From NCBI RefSeq assembly GCF_900155865.1, contig NZ_LT707006.1, positions 2,892,577 through 2,956,576 of the forward strand: DNA of 64,000 bases, written 5' to 3'. The translations under genes and the position numbers were made by a program. Under the pieces are notes generated by a model, which did no database searches, had not been told where the DNA came from, and worked only from the letters and a program-made list of their open reading frames with translations. This DNA comes from Bacteroides bouchesdurhonensis (GTDB taxonomy: Bacteria; Bacteroidota; Bacteroidia; Bacteroidales; Bacteroidaceae). Positions 56,643 through 64,000 of this stretch are shown here, piece by piece. Each line of letters opens with the position of its first letter. The stretch's first letter is position 1.

Positions 56643-58538
56643 TTAAAAGTTTAAATTTATACCACCCATAAAGGTTGCTTTAGGCATTGGATACCCTAGA
56701 TTAATTTCATACTGTTGTGCCAATAAGTTTTCACCTTTTACAAAGACGCTAGCATAATTACATAAACGGTAATTTCCCCTAAGATTCCACAGTACAAAAC
56801 TATCTTGCTTTTCATTTCCTTTGATCACACTAGTATAAAGTCCTTTCACATATTGTACTCCTGTAGCCAAGCTCCAACGTCCTGAAGTAAAGTTTGCTCC
56901 AGCATACAATTTATGTTCGGGAGCAGCAAGAACCGGATTCTCCATATGTAACCAGCTATAATTAGCATTTACACTCCAATGAGAATTAATCCGATACCCC
57001 ATATTCGTTTCAATACCCCAATTTTCAATCTCACCTGAATTTACATTGAGCGGAGGTATTAAGCCATTGGACATGATTATATTATCTCCATTAATATAAT
57101 AAAGGCTCAAACCATATGAAAGCGCACCTCCCAACAGACGTTGCGAATATGACAATTCATAATTCATCAGCTTTTCTGCTTTTAAATCCGGATTTGCAGG
57201 AGGGAACATATACATATCACGAATAGTTGGATTACGATATCCTTTGCTTACCATTGCTTTTAATTCCGCACTTTTAGGCAAATGGAAAGCCAATCCTCCT
57301 TGAGGAATCCACTCTGTTCCCACATGTGAATGATGATCAACACGAACACCTGCATCCAAAGACAACCAGCTATATAAATCCTGTCGGAAATCTACATATC
57401 CGGCAAACTCATCTACTTGTTTATCAACTCCGGGGATTCGCTCACCTGTCGCTACTACCCTATTCCATGATTCACCTCCAAAATGTTGATAGTCAAAACC
57501 TACAGTCAGACGATTACCAGAAAAGAAGCTGGCACTCTGAAACCAGGAAACACCCATCATTTTATCTTTAGAATTGAAATGTGACTTCTGAGGTTCTTTT
57601 CCTGCTGAATATCCGTCATTGATTTTATGCCGTCCCCAATTGTAGAAAAAACTCAAAGCACCGGAAGTCTTTTCATAACGATTTTCCAAAGCAAATGAGG
57701 TCATTCCCCGGGTTATACGAGAATCATTATCAATAAGAGGAGTTTGAATGGTTCCCGGATTGGAAGCGTTGAAATGGGTAACATTTACATCTCCCCACAC
57801 TTTCCAATAATTACTAAGATCATATCCTAATTTAGCATATCCACCATATTGCTCAAATTCCATATCTGAGCGATGGCCGTCTGTACGGTTATATGATCCT
57901 GTAACAACACTACTGAAACGTCCCTTTCTTACCCGGTTGGACATTTCTGTCTGCAAAGTATTATACGAACCGTAACCCACTTGCATATCAGTATTTACTC
58001 CATCCTCCAACTGCTTACGGGTAACTATATTAATAACTCCCCCCATCGCATTAGAACCGTATAGAACAGATGCAGGTCCACGTACCACTTCTACTTTTTC
58101 AGCCATCATTGATTGATAAGCATCCGCTATTGGATGTCCCATTAATCCCATGTATTGAGGATGTCCATCAATCAAGACCAGCAATCCTGCCGTTGGACTT
58201 CCTCCAACACCACGCAGGCTCATGCCACCCGCTGCCCCTGTAGATACGCCATATCCCATCATACCACGACTAGTGATAAACAATCCTGGCACTTGTTCTG
58301 TCAAAAGCGGCAACAACGAAGCATCATATCTACTTTCTATTTGCGGGCGTCCTACCACAGATATAGTCATCGGAAGATGACGAACATCTGTTTCACTGCG
58401 TGTTCCTGTAACCACCACTTCATCAATAGCATAACTCCTCCCCACATGTGTCGTATCTTTTTTTACCTGTGCCGCTCCTGAAAGGGAAAACAAACTACTT
58501 ATTAAAAAAAGACTAGCTGTATTCTTTATCATTCTCAT
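56643..58538 (-). CDS. TonB-dependent receptor, BtuB/FepA-like size
   Basis: 631 residues. Signal peptide, then the plug domain with EVVVTGTRSETDVRHLP, LLVLIDGHPQYMGL and VEVVRGPASVLYGSNAMGGVINIV; a 22-strand barrel follows, ending in GINLNF with the terminal Phe expected of barrel proteins. It lacks the CarboxypepD-like extension and SusD partner of sugar receptors, which suggests a small, scarce ligand such as a cofactor or metal chelate. It overlaps the DUF1893 gene by 4 bp (ATGA) and is translated from the same message as the redox genes. Confidence 0.93.
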   Translation of the reverse strand: MRMIKNTASLFLISSLFSLSGAAQVKKDTTHVGRSYAIDEVVVTGTRSETDVRHLPMTISVVGRPQIESRYDASLLPLLTEQVPGLFITSRGMMGYGVSTGAAGGMSLRGVGGSPTAGLLVLIDGHPQYMGLMGHPIADAYQSMMAEKVEVVRGPASVLYGSNAMGGVINIVTRKQLEDGVNTDMQVGYGSYNTLQTEMSNRVRKGRFSSVVTGSYNRTDGHRSDMEFEQYGGYAKLGYDLSNYWKVWGDVNVTHFNASNPGTIQTPLIDNDSRITRGMTSFALENRYEKTSGALSFFYNWGRHKINDGYSAGKEPQKSHFNSKDKMMGVSWFQSASFFSGNRLTVGFDYQHFGGESWNRVVATGERIPGVDKQVDEFAGYVDFRQDLYSWLSLDAGVRVDHHSHVGTEWIPQGGLAFHLPKSAELKAMVSKGYRNPTIRDMYMFPPANPDLKAEKLMNYELSYSQRLLGGALSYGLSLYYINGDNIIMSNGLIPPLNVNSGEIENWGIETNMGYRINSHWSVNANYSWLHMENPVLAAPEHKLYAGANFTSGRWSLATGVQYVKGLYTSVIKGNEKQDSFVLWNLRGNYRLCNYASVFVKGENLLAQQYEINLGYPMPKATFMGGINLNF

Positions 58539-58954
58539 TTTTTATTTCTCATTTTTCCAATAAAATCATGGATTAACGGTAATATTGCCTCGGCAGTCTC
58601 CACTTCACTACACATCGTTTCTACAGGACACCACCCGGTACGATCACGATTCCAGATAAACGGCACCTCTTGCTTAAAATCAACTTTCACATCAGACTGG
58701 CGGAATAATTCCAAAGCTTTAGCACTGATTACATCCGTATACAATTCCTTTATACCTCCTAGAATCATTAAGGCAGCAGCACCTTTACCGACTACCTTAT
58801 CAGCAATGGAAGCCCCCTGAAGAAAATCAGGTTCCAGAGTCAGCAAATCATATAAGTCAGCCACTCCACGCTGAGTGAAAGTTCGACGTACTTCTCCATT
58901 AGCAATCACACAGGAATATCCTCCCAAATGTAACAGTTTAATTAGTTCTTCCAT
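58535..58954 (-). CDS. DUF1893 domain protein
   Basis: 139 residues, cytoplasmic. The N-terminal 110 residues are of the DUF1893 type (YSCVIANGEVRRTFTQRGVADLYDLL ... VVGKGAAALMILGGIKELYTD), whose known structure resembles the deaminase fold as I recall. A distinct segment follows with two Cys in RTGWCPVETMCSEVE, three residues apart from the proline. Its start codon overlaps the stop of the reductase gene (TAATG), a strong sign of coupling. Confidence 0.8.
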   Translation of the reverse strand: MEELIKLLHLGGYSCVIANGEVRRTFTQRGVADLYDLLTLEPDFLQGASIADKVVGKGAAALMILGGIKELYTDVISAKALELFRQSDVKVDFKQEVPFIWNRDRTGWCPVETMCSEVETAEAILPLIHDFIGKMRNKK

Positions 58955-60357
58955 TATAAAGTGCCTTGTTTCAGTTGTTCTACAAATTGATCGATACGGT
59001 GTAACTCTCCTGGTATATCAATATTCTGTGGGCAATGAGGCACACATTGGTTACATCCGATACAATGGCTGGCCTGTCGTAATTTAGGAACACTACGGTC
59101 ATAACCGATAAGAAAAGCACGACGTGCCTTCGCATAATTTTTATCCTGTCCGCTACTTGGTACATTACCTTCATTGACACAGCGATTATAATGCAACAAT
59201 ACTCCGGGTATATCCAATCCGTATGGACATGGCATACAATATTTGCAATCGTTACAAGGTATTGTAGGATAATTCAGCATTAATAAAGCTGTTTCCTCCA
59301 AGAAGTCTTTCTCTTCGTCGGTAAGTGGCTGCAAAGGAGAATAAGTGCGGAGATTATCCTGTAAATGCTCCATATAGGTCATTCCACTTAAAACAGTAAG
59401 TACCTTCTCCGGAGATCCCGCATAACGGAATGCCCATGACGCTACGCTAGTTTCAGGGCTACGTTGTTTAAGACGTGCAACCAGATGATCATTCAGTTTA
59501 GACAATCGTCCTCCTAAAAGTGGTTCCATTATAACGGCTGGAATGTCACGTTTTTCCAGTTCCTGATATAAATATTCCGCATCTGTATTCCTAGCATTCA
59601 CTTCTTTTGCATGCTTCCAATCCACATAATTGAGTTGTATTTGCACAAAATCCCATTTTATTTCATCATGCAACGAAAGCAAGTAATCATATACTTCAAT
59701 ATCACCATGATAAGAAAATCCAAGATTCCTGATACGTCCTGCTTCACGTTCTTTAATCAGGAAATCCAGCATTCCGTTATCTAAATATCTGCCTCTGAGA
59801 GCATCCATTCCACCCATCCCAATGCCATGAAGTAACATATAATCAATGTAATCTACCTGAAGATCTGTGAATGATTTATGATACATTTTTAAAGAAGCCT
59901 CACGAGACCATGTACTTGGATCGAAATTAGATAATTTGGTAGCAATATAATATTTATCACGTGGGTGACGACTTAATGCAATACCCGTCGCCTTTTCAGA
60001 AAAACCTTGAACATATGCCGGAGATGTATCGAAATAGTTTACTCCATGAGCAATAGCGTAGTCTACCAATTCATTAACAGCATCTTGGTCGATCAATTCA
60101 CCTTTACCATCAGGAGCCGGCTTGAGTGGCCATCTCATACATCCATATCCTAATAGCGAGACTCGATCTCCTGTAGAAGGAGCAATACGATAGGTCATTT
60201 TGTCGGTAGGAATCCCTTTTTCCGCTGAAACTACATTTGAAGCAGAATTATTATTAGAAGAGCATCCATACAGTAAGCCTGTTGATGTAGCAGCACTGAT
60301 ACCTACTATCTTTATGAAATCTCTTCGATTCATTTCTTTTTTATTTTTTTCTTCCAT
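58954..60357 (-). CDS. Tat-type aldo/keto reductase with two 4Fe-4S clusters
   Basis: 467 residues. The N-terminus carries a twin-arginine signal (NRRDFIKIVGISAATSTG) that ends in a lipobox (LLYGCSSNN), so the mature protein is probably a lipoprotein in the periplasm. Residues 50-330 are an aldo/keto-reductase barrel (LGYGCMRWPL, GVNYFDTSPAY with the Asp and Tyr, DYMLLHGIG with the His). The end has two ferredoxin-type cluster motifs: CNDCKYCMPCPYGLDI and CIGCNQCVPHCPQNID. The catalytic Lys is in YYIATKLS. With no NADPH in the periplasm, electrons should come through the clusters. It lies 19 bp behind a polyferredoxin gene. Confidence 0.88.
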   Translation of the reverse strand: MEEKNKKEMNRRDFIKIVGISAATSTGLLYGCSSNNNSASNVVSAEKGIPTDKMTYRIAPSTGDRVSLLGYGCMRWPLKPAPDGKGELIDQDAVNELVDYAIAHGVNYFDTSPAYVQGFSEKATGIALSRHPRDKYYIATKLSNFDPSTWSREASLKMYHKSFTDLQVDYIDYMLLHGIGMGGMDALRGRYLDNGMLDFLIKEREAGRIRNLGFSYHGDIEVYDYLLSLHDEIKWDFVQIQLNYVDWKHAKEVNARNTDAEYLYQELEKRDIPAVIMEPLLGGRLSKLNDHLVARLKQRSPETSVASWAFRYAGSPEKVLTVLSGMTYMEHLQDNLRTYSPLQPLTDEEKDFLEETALLMLNYPTIPCNDCKYCMPCPYGLDIPGVLLHYNRCVNEGNVPSSGQDKNYAKARRAFLIGYDRSVPKLRQASHCIGCNQCVPHCPQNIDIPGELHRIDQFVEQLKQGTL

Positions 60358-60376
60358 AATCTTATGTTGAATTAGA

Positions 60377-61891
60377 TTATATAACTCGGTGCATCAGATG
60401 TCCAGATACATAGATTGCACTAAACGGACGTGACGGACATAAATTCTCACATGCTCCACAACCGATACAACGTTCTACATTTACTATCGGAATTTTAGGG
60501 GAATCGGAAATATCCGGATTCGATGGAACCATTTGTATCGCATGGGTTGGACAATGACGAGCACAATTACCACACTCTTTTCCATCTGTTAACGGGACAC
60601 AATTCTCTTTCACCCATACAGCATGACCGATTTGAGTCGCTGATTTATCAGCAGTTGTAATCGGATGAATGGCACCTGCCGGACAGACATCCGCGCACTT
60701 AGTACATTCAGGGCGACAATAGCCTCGTTCATATGACATCTCCGGTTGCATTAACGTCATTAAATTACCTGAGGGGCGAAGCACTTGAGTAGGACAAACG
60801 GAGACACATAATTGGCAAGCAGTACAATGCTGCGTAAAATTACGTGCACTTAATGCACCGGCAGGGAAAATCTTATTTTCCCGATTGGGAATCTTTTTAT
60901 CTTCAATAGCAGCCAATCCCCCATCCACTTTCTTTTCCTGAGCTTTCAGGATAGCTGTTGTAGCAAAGATTGCAGATGATGAAAGGAAACTACGGCGAGA
61001 ATTACTAGCTGACGTTGGATTCACTTGTGATGTTTCCAATGAAACTGATCCGTCTTTTACTGTTTTAGGAACTCGCCGAGTATATTGGATGGCTCCATGT
61101 TTACACTTTCCGATACAATCCATACAAGCTACGCAACGACTATAATCAATCTCATGTGCTTTCGGATTAATACAGGATGCCTTACAGTTACGGGCACACA
61201 AACCACAGTTATTGCATTTAGTAGTATCAATTATTGGTTTGAAAACAGAATAGCGGGATATAAATCCCAAGATCGTTCCAACAGGACAGATTGTGTTACA
61301 GTAAGTACGTCCGTTACGCCATGCTAATGTAAACAACACGATAAAAGTTACGGCTGCAACCATCAAAATAGAAAGACTTTTCATCCAAACATCCACTTCA
61401 TAGAAAGCATAGCTATCTGCACGTTCTGCCAAATAGGCAAGAAGATTATTCCCCCATTGCCAAACAGGAGCTAAAAGACTGGATACCATACGCCCATAAG
61501 CACTATAAGGAGCTACAAGAATGGCTATAGCATTCCATCCCGCAATCATAGCTACAACAAACACAGCTAAGACTCCATAACGTAACCACTTTTTCACCGG
61601 TGAATAACGAAAACGGTTTTTCTTCCGTTTTCCGGAAAACCAGGAAATAATATCCTGAAACACTCCTAAAGGACATATAACTGAGCAATAAACACGTCCG
61701 AACATGAATGTCAGTATCACAAGAAATAGTACGACACCTACATTCAATGCTAATATTGCAGGTAAAAATTGAATTTTAGTCAGCCAACCAAACCAAGTAT
61801 GCAATGTCCCTGTAAAATCAAGAAAAAGCAGGGTAATAATGACAAAGCATACAATAGCAGTTGTGATTCTAATAATACGTAGCATAATCAA
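60377..61891 (-). CDS. Membrane polyferredoxin, NapH-like with a C-terminal ferredoxin region
   Basis: 504 residues. Residues 1-220 have four to five membrane helices with the NapH/NosR-type motifs CSVICPLGVFQDI and CNTICPVGTILGF. A ferredoxin pair follows (CNNCGLCARNCKASC, CVACMDCIGKC, residues 226-263). At 298-317 lies a twin-arginine-like hydrophobic segment (SRRSFLSSSAIFATTAIL), after which a second ferredoxin region has four cluster motifs (CTACQLCVSVCP, CRPECTKCADVCP, CGNCARHCP, CIGCGACENLCP). The layout looks like a NapH fused to a NapG. It could pass electrons from the cytoplasm or quinol pool across the membrane to the periplasmic reductase coded next. First gene of the five-gene unit. 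Confidence 0.85.
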   Translation of the reverse strand: MIMLRIIRITTAIVCFVIITLLFLDFTGTLHTWFGWLTKIQFLPAILALNVGVVLFLVILTFMFGRVYCSVICPLGVFQDIISWFSGKRKKNRFRYSPVKKWLRYGVLAVFVVAMIAGWNAIAILVAPYSAYGRMVSSLLAPVWQWGNNLLAYLAERADSYAFYEVDVWMKSLSILMVAAVTFIVLFTLAWRNGRTYCNTICPVGTILGFISRYSVFKPIIDTTKCNNCGLCARNCKASCINPKAHEIDYSRCVACMDCIGKCKHGAIQYTRRVPKTVKDGSVSLETSQVNPTSASNSRRSFLSSSAIFATTAILKAQEKKVDGGLAAIEDKKIPNRENKIFPAGALSARNFTQHCTACQLCVSVCPTQVLRPSGNLMTLMQPEMSYERGYCRPECTKCADVCPAGAIHPITTADKSATQIGHAVWVKENCVPLTDGKECGNCARHCPTHAIQMVPSNPDISDSPKIPIVNVERCIGCGACENLCPSRPFSAIYVSGHLMHRVI

Positions 61892-61987
61892 ATAAATTTC
61901 AAATTATAGTAGTTTAAATTCTTTTATTTAAAGAGTTTTACCGTATGTCTGATAATATATACACCACAAACGGATTTTATCACGGTG

Positions 61988-61995
61988 CAAATTTA
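61988..61995 (-). promoter_or_regulatory. Possible -7 box of the polyferredoxin operon
   Basis: Minus strand TAAATTTG, 97 nt before the ATG. The long leader (about 90 nt) could hold a control element, but none was recognised. Confidence 0.35.
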
Positions 61996-62085
61996 ATCAC
62001 AGAGATTTACTTTTCACGTATCTTAATTACCGAAAGTTATACCAATATTACAGATTTACTTTCTTTTAATAGAAAAACTGCCCGT

Positions 62086-62136
62086 CAATACATCATTTGG
62101 ATATATCAACGAGCAGTCTTTTTACAGTTTCATTTC
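62086..62136 (-). terminator. Terminator after the flavodoxin-like gene
   Basis: On the minus strand GACTGCTCGTTGAT pairs with ATTGACGGGCAGTT (several G-U pairs), preceded by A-run and followed by a T-run. Confidence 0.65.
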
Positions 62137-62164
62137 TATATACTTCTTCATGTTATAAAATCTA

Positions 62165-62704
62165 TCAGACATTACTTCCCATTTCATAGGCTTCCACCAT
62201 CGAAAGTTTTCCTTCTATCTCTCCTACCTTCCAGGCACCAATTCCATAAACCACTCCTTTCTCTACTGGTTCTTCCAGACAATCAAGGAAGCCTCGAAAG
62301 CCCTCGATGGTTCGTTCCATCATCGGAACACTTTCTTCTGCAGCAGCTATGATAAAATAGAATTCTTTGTTGCGTATTTCGAGATAACGGGCACAACAAC
62401 GGTCAATCAGTGTTTTCATCTGTGCGCACATAGTATAGAAATAAACAGGAGTTGCCATTACAATCACATCTGCTCCTATCATTTTTTCAATGATGTCTGC
62501 TGCATCATCTTTTTGCGGACAAGGTTTCCCGTACATACTACAAACACTACATCCCGTACAATAATTGATTTGTTTGTCTTTCAGGAAAATCTTTTCCACA
62601 TCATTTCCTGCCGCTTCGGCACCTTTTAAAAACTCATCACACAGTCTGTCTGAGTTTCCTCCTCTACGGGGACTGGATGATAGTATCAGAACTTTTTTAC
62701 TCAT
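62165..62704 (-). CDS. Flavodoxin-fold NAD(P)H-dependent FMN reductase
   Basis: 179 residues. The flavin-phosphate loop is ILSSSPRRGGNSD and the isoalloxazine loop ATPVYFYTMCAQMK. A cysteine set CTGCSVCSMYGKPCPQKDD at 49-67 resembles the compact 4Fe-4S motif of iron-sulfur flavoproteins, so it may carry a cluster as well as FMN. Cytoplasmic reductase, substrate unknown. It stands alone with its own -7 box. Confidence 0.88.
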   Translation of the reverse strand: MSKKVLILSSSPRRGGNSDRLCDEFLKGAEAAGNDVEKIFLKDKQINYCTGCSVCSMYGKPCPQKDDAADIIEKMIGADVIVMATPVYFYTMCAQMKTLIDRCCARYLEIRNKEFYFIIAAAEESVPMMERTIEGFRGFLDCLEEPVEKGVVYGIGAWKVGEIEGKLSMVEAYEMGSNV

Positions 62705-62741
62705 ATCGTAGCCTTTAAATTGTTATTGATTATTCACTTTG

Positions 62742-62749
62742 CAAAAGTA
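62742..62749 (-). promoter_or_regulatory. -7 promoter box of the flavodoxin-like gene
   Basis: Minus strand TACTTTTG, 38 nt before the ATG at 62704. Confidence 0.6.
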
Positions 62750-62818
62750 TGCAGAATTTACCAGAACTTTTGTATATAAATTACGGGTGATATTACCATT
62801 TTTACAGATAATTATCCC

Positions 62819-62826
62819 TATCTTTG
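62819..62826 (+). promoter_or_regulatory. -7 promoter box of the GNAT gene
   Basis: TATCTTTG followed by C, 28 nt before the ATG at 62854. Confidence 0.6.
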
Positions 62827-62853
62827 CTTACCTGTTAATTATAAGTAGAAGTT

Positions 62854-63333
62854 ATGAACCATCCTTATCAATTTAGAGAAGCAACAATTTCGGATATAGA
62901 AATTCTGAAAGAATTGTATAAAGAAACAGTTTTGACTATAAACATAAAAGACTACTCTCTTGAAGAAGTCCGGGATTGGGCTTCATGTGGTGAGAATATT
63001 CCACATTGGATAGAACTAATCAATAATCTATATTTTATTATAGCTTTCAACGAAACAAACCAAGCCATCGGATTCGCATCTTTACGTAAAGACGGCTATT
63101 TGCATTCCATGTTCGTACACGCAAAATTCCAACAGAAAGGAGTGGCTACCTTCCTGTTGTCCGAAATAGAAAAATATGCCATCAACCATCAAATTGAAAT
63201 TATCACATCCGAAGTAAGCCTGACAGCCAAATCCTTTTTTGAGAGCAAAGGTTATTACATCCAATATGAACAAAAAAGACTGGCAAACCAATTATGTCTC
63301 ACCAACTTCGTCATGAAAAAACATTTGAAATAG
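62854..63333 (+). CDS. GNAT-family N-acetyltransferase
   Basis: 159 residues. The acetyl-CoA-binding motif A is visible as HSMFVHAKFQQKGVATFLLS (Q/R-x-x-G-x-G/A form, QQKGVA), followed by ITSEVSLTAKSFFESKGYY (motif B). YVHPD-like tyrosine is replaced by VHAKF. It resembles YafP-type acetyltransferases. The substrate is not predicted. Single-gene unit, divergent from the flavodoxin-like gene. Confidence 0.88.
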   Translation: MNHPYQFREATISDIEILKELYKETVLTINIKDYSLEEVRDWASCGENIPHWIELINNLYFIIAFNETNQAIGFASLRKDGYLHSMFVHAKFQQKGVATFLLSEIEKYAINHQIEIITSEVSLTAKSFFESKGYYIQYEQKRLANQLCLTNFVMKKHLK

Positions 63334-63353
63334 AGACATTGGCATACATGTCC

Positions 63354-64000
63354 TTATTCAACGACCATTTCAAACTGATCACACGCTCCTGTTCGATGAG
63401 CCAGATGTTTGGTTGAAGGAGAAAAACCAAATAAAGGTGAATAAGTTTTTACTTTGATAGTTTTACCGTCAGGCATAAATTCAAGTATACGGAGCCAACC
63501 GTCTCCTCCATTGCCTTCCCATCCGCCACCTGATATTTGTACATTGAACATCATCTGGTGAACCTTTTTTCCCACCTTATTCGGGTCTACACGATAAGCG
63601 ACTGCATCCTCAAATTCACCAGGTTTACCCGTATGTCCACATATCACCAGGTCAATATTCGAAGAAGGATAAATCAGTTTATCCCACACTCCTTGTCCCC
63701 AATTTCGGGGAGTTATTTTATAATGCTCGTTGTCAGTACGTTTCGCATTGCGCTCCCGAAGAAAAGAATGAGTTATAAATATAACCTTATGATCAATATA
63801 TTCTTTCTTTGCAACTAAATTTCTTGCCCATTCAAGCACTTCATCACGTGGAGCAAATTCTGATGTAATAACTAATATTTTATCCCAATTAGGAACTTTA
63901 AACTCAAAAGCTGCATTCTCCAAAGATACTACCCCATTACGATTCGGAAAGTCAGCGACAAGGCAATCTCTCCAAGTTGAATTTCGTTTGAAAGGAAAAT
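63354..64000 (-). CDS. Metallophosphoesterase-like protein, 5' end outside the window
   Basis: The reading frame is open from 63354 to the window edge, so at least 214 residues of the C-terminal part are seen; the apparent start near 63923 is internal. The last metal-binding motifs of a calcineurin-like phosphoesterase are present: VIFITHSFLRERN (the H of GDxH/GNHE-type later motif) and DLVICGHTGKPG (the GHTH-like motif). The part at the end (YRVDPNKVGKKVHQMMFNVQ ... RTGACDQFEMVVE) is beta-rich. In Bacteroides such enzymes are often secreted; the signal, if any, is beyond the window. Confidence 0.8.
   Translation of the reverse strand, partial: FPFKRNSTWRDCLVADFPNRNGVVSLENAAFEFKVPNWDKILVITSEFAPRDEVLEWARNLVAKKEYIDHKVIFITHSFLRERNAKRTDNEHYKITPRNWGQGVWDKLIYPSSNIDLVICGHTGKPGEFEDAVAYRVDPNKVGKKVHQMMFNVQISGGGWEGNGGDGWLRILEFMPDGKTIKVKTYSPLFGFSPSTKHLAHRTGACDQFEMVVE

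Noticed and set aside
61892..61987. Riboswitch (for example cobalamin) before the polyferredoxin operon
   Set aside because: The leader is only about 90 nt and shows none of the conserved cobalamin-box bases that I could recognise.
61945..62352. 135-codon plus-strand frame before the flavodoxin-like gene
   Set aside because: It runs into the antisense of a real gene and through its terminator; the sequence has no domain pattern.

Overview
The window looks like chromosomal DNA of a gut Bacteroides (Bacteroidota), probably of the B. thetaiotaomicron / B. ovatus type; species is not resolved. The evidence is the complete Bat (Bacteroides aerotolerance) operon, promoters of the Bacteroides type (-7 box TAnnTTTG, often with TTG about 20 bp upstream) in front of many genes, little Shine-Dalgarno sequence, low GC, a BtuB/FepA-like TonB receptor, and the typical L28-L33-DUF4295-FtsY order.

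Layout. 1-830 is an AT-rich stretch without genes, followed by a small XRE regulator. 1.3-7 kb is housekeeping: pyrK-pyrD, then divergent trmD and ligA, then dapA. 7.3-10.9 kb is a secreted DUF5722 (glycoside-hydrolase-like) gene cut in two by a complete ISL3-type insertion sequence, with 31-bp terminal inverted repeats and an 8-bp target duplication. Three near-identical tRNA-Arg(ACG) genes follow. 11.3-24.4 kb carries a patatin/Omp85 protein, htpG, clpC, gyrA with a TPR lipoprotein-like partner, a Usp protein and a small DNA-binding protein. 24.5-33.1 kb is the eight-gene moxR-DUF58-bat operon. 33.3-38.1 kb is rpmB-rpmG-DUF4295 and then ftsY-rimO-HU-(HU-TM-LysM). 38.2-45.5 kb holds cinA, a repeat-rich intergenic region, tsaD and divergent tamB. 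45.6-49.1 kb is a two-component system with two PepSY-like secreted proteins. 49.3-51 kb is proS and tRNA-Gly(CCC). 51.3-56 kb is a TolC/HlyD/two-permease exporter without its own ATPase. 56.1-61.9 kb is a tightly coupled redox/uptake operon: a polyferredoxin, a Tat-lipoprotein aldo/keto reductase with Fe-S clusters, DUF1893, a TonB receptor and a frameshifted ECF-S-like membrane gene. The end has a flavodoxin-like reductase, a GNAT acetyltransferase and the 3' part of a metallophosphoesterase gene.

How the genes work together. Most of the window is core metabolism and protein quality control. Two places look least explained. One is the operon at 56.1-61.9 kb, whose parts suggest electrons being passed across the inner membrane to a periplasmic Fe-S reductase beside a high-affinity outer-membrane importer. 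The other is the ftsY operon, which ends in a protein with an HU DNA-binding fold, one membrane helix and a LysM domain, so it could tie DNA to the cell wall. Smaller puzzles are a 22-bp-period repeat array between cinA and tsaD, a tamB gene with no ordinary start codon before its membrane anchor, and a 250-bp orphan segment after the sensor kinase.
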